From Deltaproteobacteria bacterium (GTDB lineage Bacteria; Desulfobacterota; Desulfobacteria; Desulfobacterales; UBA11574), in NCBI GenBank assembly GCA_019313505.1, contig JAFDBA010000105.1:1-7625 (forward strand): a stretch of 7,625 bases of DNA, in the 5' to 3' direction. Below are positions 5,354 through 7,625 of this stretch, piece after piece; the first letter of the stretch is position 1; each line of letters opens with the position of its first letter. A program made the position numbers and the translations under genes. The notes under the pieces are model-generated. The model searched no databases. It was not told where the DNA came from and saw only the letters and a program-made list of their open reading frames with translations.

Positions 5354-5923
5354 ATGAAAAAAGTATTTATATTGTCTGGTCTTTTGGTTTATCTGCTTTT
5401 ATCCGGTTATTTGGTTATTGCCGCAACTAAACCGCCGGGAGTGGGTGGTGTATTGCCGGAAATAATTCTTTCTGTTCCTGAAAAACCAGAACACCAGAAA
5501 TATCTTGGCCTGGCAGGGGAAGGCAGATTTACAATACCAAAGATAAAAGCAAAAGTTGTGTTAATAGAGATCTTCAGCATGTATTGCCCTCACTGCCAGG
5601 GTAATGCATCGATAGTAAATGAATTTTATCGTAAAATTGAAAATGATAGAAACCTAAAAGAGAAAATAAAGCTGATCGGTATTGGTACGGGGAACTCCTC
5701 ATATGAAATCGATGTCTTCAGAAAAAAATATAATATAGAATTTCCCCTTTTCCCTGATGGTGATTATTCTATCCACAAAATGGTGGGAGAAGTTAGGACT
5801 CCCTATTTTATCGGAGTCAAAATAGGTAAAGGAGGAGCACACAGCATCTTTTTTTCCAAGCTTGGTGGTATAGAAAATCCAGACAAATTCATAAGTTTAA
5901 TTCTGCAGCTCTCTGGGCTGTAA
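5354..5923 (+). CDS. Exported thioredoxin-fold protein with CPHC active site (TlpA-like)
   Basis: 189 residues from the ATG at 5354. Residues 1-24 form a signal peptide: KK, a hydrophobic core, then a likely cut near VIA-A. The mature protein has a thioredoxin fold: strand KVVLIEIF, the redox motif C78-P79-H80-C81 at the start of a helix, a second strand KLIGIGTG, and the cis-proline loop R148-T149-P150 facing the active site. C78 and C81 are its only cysteines. The CPHC dipeptide is that of DsbA and suggests a fairly oxidising pair, yet the overall plan is that of TlpA/ResA reductases. It would act in the periplasm. The gene 13 bases downstream encodes an exported peroxiredoxin, so electron delivery to that enzyme is an attractive role (inference). 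Cytochrome c maturation or general disulfide chemistry is possible instead. Confidence 0.85.
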   Translation: MKKVFILSGLLVYLLLSGYLVIAATKPPGVGGVLPEIILSVPEKPEHQKYLGLAGEGRFTIPKIKAKVVLIEIFSMYCPHCQGNASIVNEFYRKIENDRNLKEKIKLIGIGTGNSSYEIDVFRKKYNIEFPLFPDGDYSIHKMVGEVRTPYFIGVKIGKGGAHSIFFSKLGGIENPDKFISLILQLSGL

Positions 5924-5936
5924 AGGAGGTAAGGAT

Positions 5937-6539
5937 ATGAATAGGTATCTTAAAATATTAATGGTTCTTGTAATCACTCCATTGTTTTTAAGCACTTATG
6001 CATTTGGGCTTTCCGAAGCATTTAAGGACAACATCTATAATCCTGGCAAGTTAAAACCCATAGACAGCATCCTGAAAGTAAAGGTGGGTGAAAAAGCAAC
6101 CGATTTTACCCTTCCTTCTGTATCAGGAGAGAAGATTTCTCTTAACCAGTTCAAAGGAAAAAAGAATGTTGTCATCTCATTTGTTCCGGCTGCCTGGACC
6201 CCATTATGCTCTGACCAATGGCCGGGATATAATATTGTCAAGGAAATCTTTGATCAGCACAATGCAATACTGATTGGAATTACAGTAGACAACATTCCAA
6301 CACTCTATGCATGGACAAATCAGATGGGAAAGTTATGGTTCCCGGTCCTTTCCGATTTCTGGCCCCATGGCAAAGTGGCAAAGATGTTTGGTGTGCTTCG
6401 AACTGACGGCGTGTCTGAAAGAGCACTGTTTATTATAGATAAAGAAGGCATTCTGAGATATGCTCATGTGTCGGACATTAACAAAAGACCTAACCTACAG
6501 GACATCGTAGAAGGGCTGGAAAAGCTGAGCAGCCAATAA
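5937..6539 (+). CDS. Exported one-cysteine peroxiredoxin (AhpC/TSA family)
   Basis: 200 residues; AAGGAGGT (5923-5930) overlaps the preceding stop and lies six bases before the ATG. Residues 1-24 look like a signal peptide ending near TYAFG, so the enzyme should be periplasmic or membrane-attached. VGEKATDFTLPSVSGEKISL (residues 50-69) is the usual peroxiredoxin opening. The active site PxxxTxxC is present as P84, T88 and C91, and the conserved arginine is probably R162 (SERALFIID). C91 is the only cysteine, so there is no resolving cysteine and reduction must come from another thiol protein. The neighbouring CPHC protein is the obvious candidate. Family role: reduction of hydrogen peroxide or organic peroxides. 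The tryptophans around the active site (W87, W95) and the WPHGKVAKMFGV segment mark a distinct subgroup. A non-peroxidase redoxin role cannot be excluded. Confidence 0.85.
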   Translation: MNRYLKILMVLVITPLFLSTYAFGLSEAFKDNIYNPGKLKPIDSILKVKVGEKATDFTLPSVSGEKISLNQFKGKKNVVISFVPAAWTPLCSDQWPGYNIVKEIFDQHNAILIGITVDNIPTLYAWTNQMGKLWFPVLSDFWPHGKVAKMFGVLRTDGVSERALFIIDKEGILRYAHVSDINKRPNLQDIVEGLEKLSSQ

Positions 6540-6687
6540 TCGAGTTTGTTGATGTTTAAAAATGAATTCGATTAAAAGTCTATGCAGTTTTTATAGAAAA
6601 ATTAAATAGAACCGTTACTGAGGATTATTATATATGTGGCTTCCGGCCATAAGAAGTTGATTGTGTTTAACCATTCAGGAGGATCCC
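6540..6687. other. Spacer before nifU, no clear promoter
   Basis: These 148 bases are A+T-rich. TAATCGA (6537-6543) can pair with TCGATTA (6568-6574) around the preceding stop codon, and TGGC/GCCA (6637-6649) forms a tiny hairpin. I find no good -35/-10 or -24/-12 pair and no recognisable IscR-type site. Confidence 0.5.
6677..6682 (+). promoter_or_regulatory. Ribosome binding site fixing the nifU start at 6688
   Basis: AGGAGG lies five bases before the ATG at 6688, which begins the family's usual MWEYTEKVKDHF sequence. The in-frame TTG at 6661 would add nine residues that do not belong to NifU and would precede this site. Confidence 0.85.
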
Positions 6688-7518
6688 ATGTGGGAATATA
6701 CCGAAAAAGTAAAAGATCATTTTTTAAATCCGCGAAATGCGGGTGTGATAGAAGACGCTGACGGTGTTGGGGAAGTCGGCTCACTGGCATGCGGCGATGC
6801 ATTAAAACTAACTTTAAAAGTTGATGCCGATAAAAGAATTAAAGATGCAAGATTCCAAACCTTTGGTTGTGCAAGTGCCATTGCATCATCTTCCGCTCTG
6901 ACCGAAATGATCAAGGGAATTACAATTGATGAAGCGGGAAAAATTACGAATAATGATATTGCGGAATATCTTGGAGGACTCCCAAAGGAAAAGATGCACT
7001 GCAGTGTCTTGGGCCGTGATGCTTTGGAAAAAGCAATAGCCAATTACAGGGGCGAACCGGAAAAAAAGGTTGCCGGTGAAATTGTGTGTGAGTGCTTTGG
7101 TGTCACCGATCTTGAAATCCAAAGGGCGGTTAAGGAAAACAGTTTGAAAACCATTGAGGATGTCACAGGTTATGTTAAAGCAGGCGGAGGGTGTGAGAAT
7201 TGTCACGATAAAATTCAGGAGATCATTGACTCTGTCAACGGCACACCCGTTACGGAGAAGACCAGACATTCGAAATTGACCAACATCCAGAAAATCAGGC
7301 TTATTGAAGAAACGTTGGAACGTGAGATTAAACCCGAACTGAAAAAAGACGGCGGCGATATTGAACTTATCGATTTTGCCGATAACACAGTATTTGTAAA
7401 GCTGTGCGGTACATGCTCAACATGCAGCGCATCTCAATTGACATTGAAGCATTACGTGGAAACCAAGCTCAAGGAACTTGTTTCTCCTGAACTGGTGGTA
7501 GAAGAGGTGGCGCAATGA
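6688..7518 (+). CDS. nifU: NifU, three-domain Fe-S cluster assembly scaffold
   Basis: 276 residues, the usual NifU length. Residues 1-122 form an IscU-like scaffold with cluster cysteines C35 (ACGD, with D37), C61 and C105. Residues 130-183 form the BFD-like domain binding a permanent [2Fe-2S] cluster through C134, C136, C169 and C172 (CEC...GGCENC). Residues 196-276 are an Nfu domain with the C243-x-x-C246 pair (CSTC). All expected ligands are present; C240 adds an extra CxxC register (CGTCSTC). Role: it assembles [2Fe-2S] and [4Fe-4S] clusters on sulfur from NifS and passes them to apoproteins in the cytoplasm. The next gene, nifS, overlaps by four bases (ATGA). No nitrogenase genes are visible. 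In many anaerobes NifU/NifS is the general Fe-S system, and the redox-defence neighbours suit that. Confidence 0.96.
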   Translation: MWEYTEKVKDHFLNPRNAGVIEDADGVGEVGSLACGDALKLTLKVDADKRIKDARFQTFGCASAIASSSALTEMIKGITIDEAGKITNNDIAEYLGGLPKEKMHCSVLGRDALEKAIANYRGEPEKKVAGEIVCECFGVTDLEIQRAVKENSLKTIEDVTGYVKAGGGCENCHDKIQEIIDSVNGTPVTEKTRHSKLTNIQKIRLIEETLEREIKPELKKDGGDIELIDFADNTVFVKLCGTCSTCSASQLTLKHYVETKLKELVSPELVVEEVAQ

Positions 7519-7625
7519 AGACAATATATGTAGATAATAACGCAACAACAAGGGTCGATCCACAGGTGTTGGATGCAATGCTGCCTTACTTTAATGACTT
7601 TTACGGCAACCCTTCCAGTATGCAT
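7515..7625 (+). CDS. nifS: NifS cysteine desulfurase, N-terminal 37 codons
   Basis: The ATG at 7515 overlaps the nifU stop in an ATGA junction, with GAGG (7504-7507) inside nifU as ribosome site, so the two are translationally coupled. The visible residues contain VDNNATTRVDPQVLDAM and end with YGNPSSMH, the classic N-terminus of NifS/IscS class-V aminotransferase-fold enzymes. The PLP lysine and the catalytic cysteine loop lie beyond the window. The enzyme releases sulfur from cysteine as a persulfide and hands it to NifU. IscS is very similar at this end; NifS is preferred because of the three-domain NifU partner. Confidence 0.93.
   Translation, partial: MKTIYVDNNATTRVDPQVLDAMLPYFNDFYGNPSSMH

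Noticed and set aside
6637..6653. TGGC near nifU as a third sigma-54 site
   Set aside because: There is no GC pair at the required distance; the TGGC is explained by a small TGGC/GCCA hairpin.
6661..6687. Earlier TTG start for NifU
   Set aside because: The extra residues are not part of the NifU family, and AGGAGG sits five bases before the ATG at 6688.
6717..7269. Two minus-strand frames of 108 and 127 codons opposite nifU
   Set aside because: They are shadows of the nifU coding sequence, which carries all expected cluster-binding cysteines.

Overview
The window joins two very different halves. Positions 1-3281 are one uninterrupted minus-strand reading frame of 1093 codons, still open at the left edge. 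It encodes a large membrane-anchored AsmA-like/DUF748 protein. By eye this half is about 50% G+C. From about 3300 to the end the DNA is more A+T-rich (about 40% G+C by eye) and all intact genes lie on the plus strand. The plus-strand set suits an anaerobe handling oxygen or peroxide stress and Fe-S clusters. My best guess is a sulfate-reducing Desulfobacterota bacterium. That guess rests on the gene set and on the CGTAAAAAGTC palindromic repeats, which I recall from such genomes; I have not checked it.

Layout. (1) 1-3281, minus: DUF748 protein, C-terminus missing. (2) 3282-4277: a 1-kb divergent spacer. It holds a 161-bp MITE-like palindromic element flanked by a direct repeat, a decayed C-terminal piece of an MscS-type channel gene (minus strand), a second partial repeat copy and a strong sigma-54 promoter match. 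(3) 4278-5027: a 68-residue seven-cysteine protein and a ferritin-like diiron protein without a rubredoxin domain, separated by another repeat copy. (4) 5028-5353: a spacer with a nested hairpin, a degenerate octamer repeat, a fourth repeat copy and a second sigma-54-type match. (5) 5354-6539: two exported redox proteins 13 bp apart, a thioredoxin-fold protein with CPHC and a one-cysteine peroxiredoxin. (6) 6688-7625: nifU and the start of nifS, overlapping by 4 bp.

Working together (inference). The diiron protein and the peroxiredoxin would remove peroxide in the cytoplasm and the periplasm. The small cysteine protein and the CPHC protein are candidate electron donors for them. NifU/NifS would build or rebuild Fe-S clusters. 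Two -24/-12 promoter matches, one before each redox pair, suggest shared sigma-54 control. No CRISPR array, tRNA, rRNA, intact transposase or classical defence system was seen. The less ordinary signals are the repeat family, the paired sigma-54 sites and the possible split rubrerythrin.
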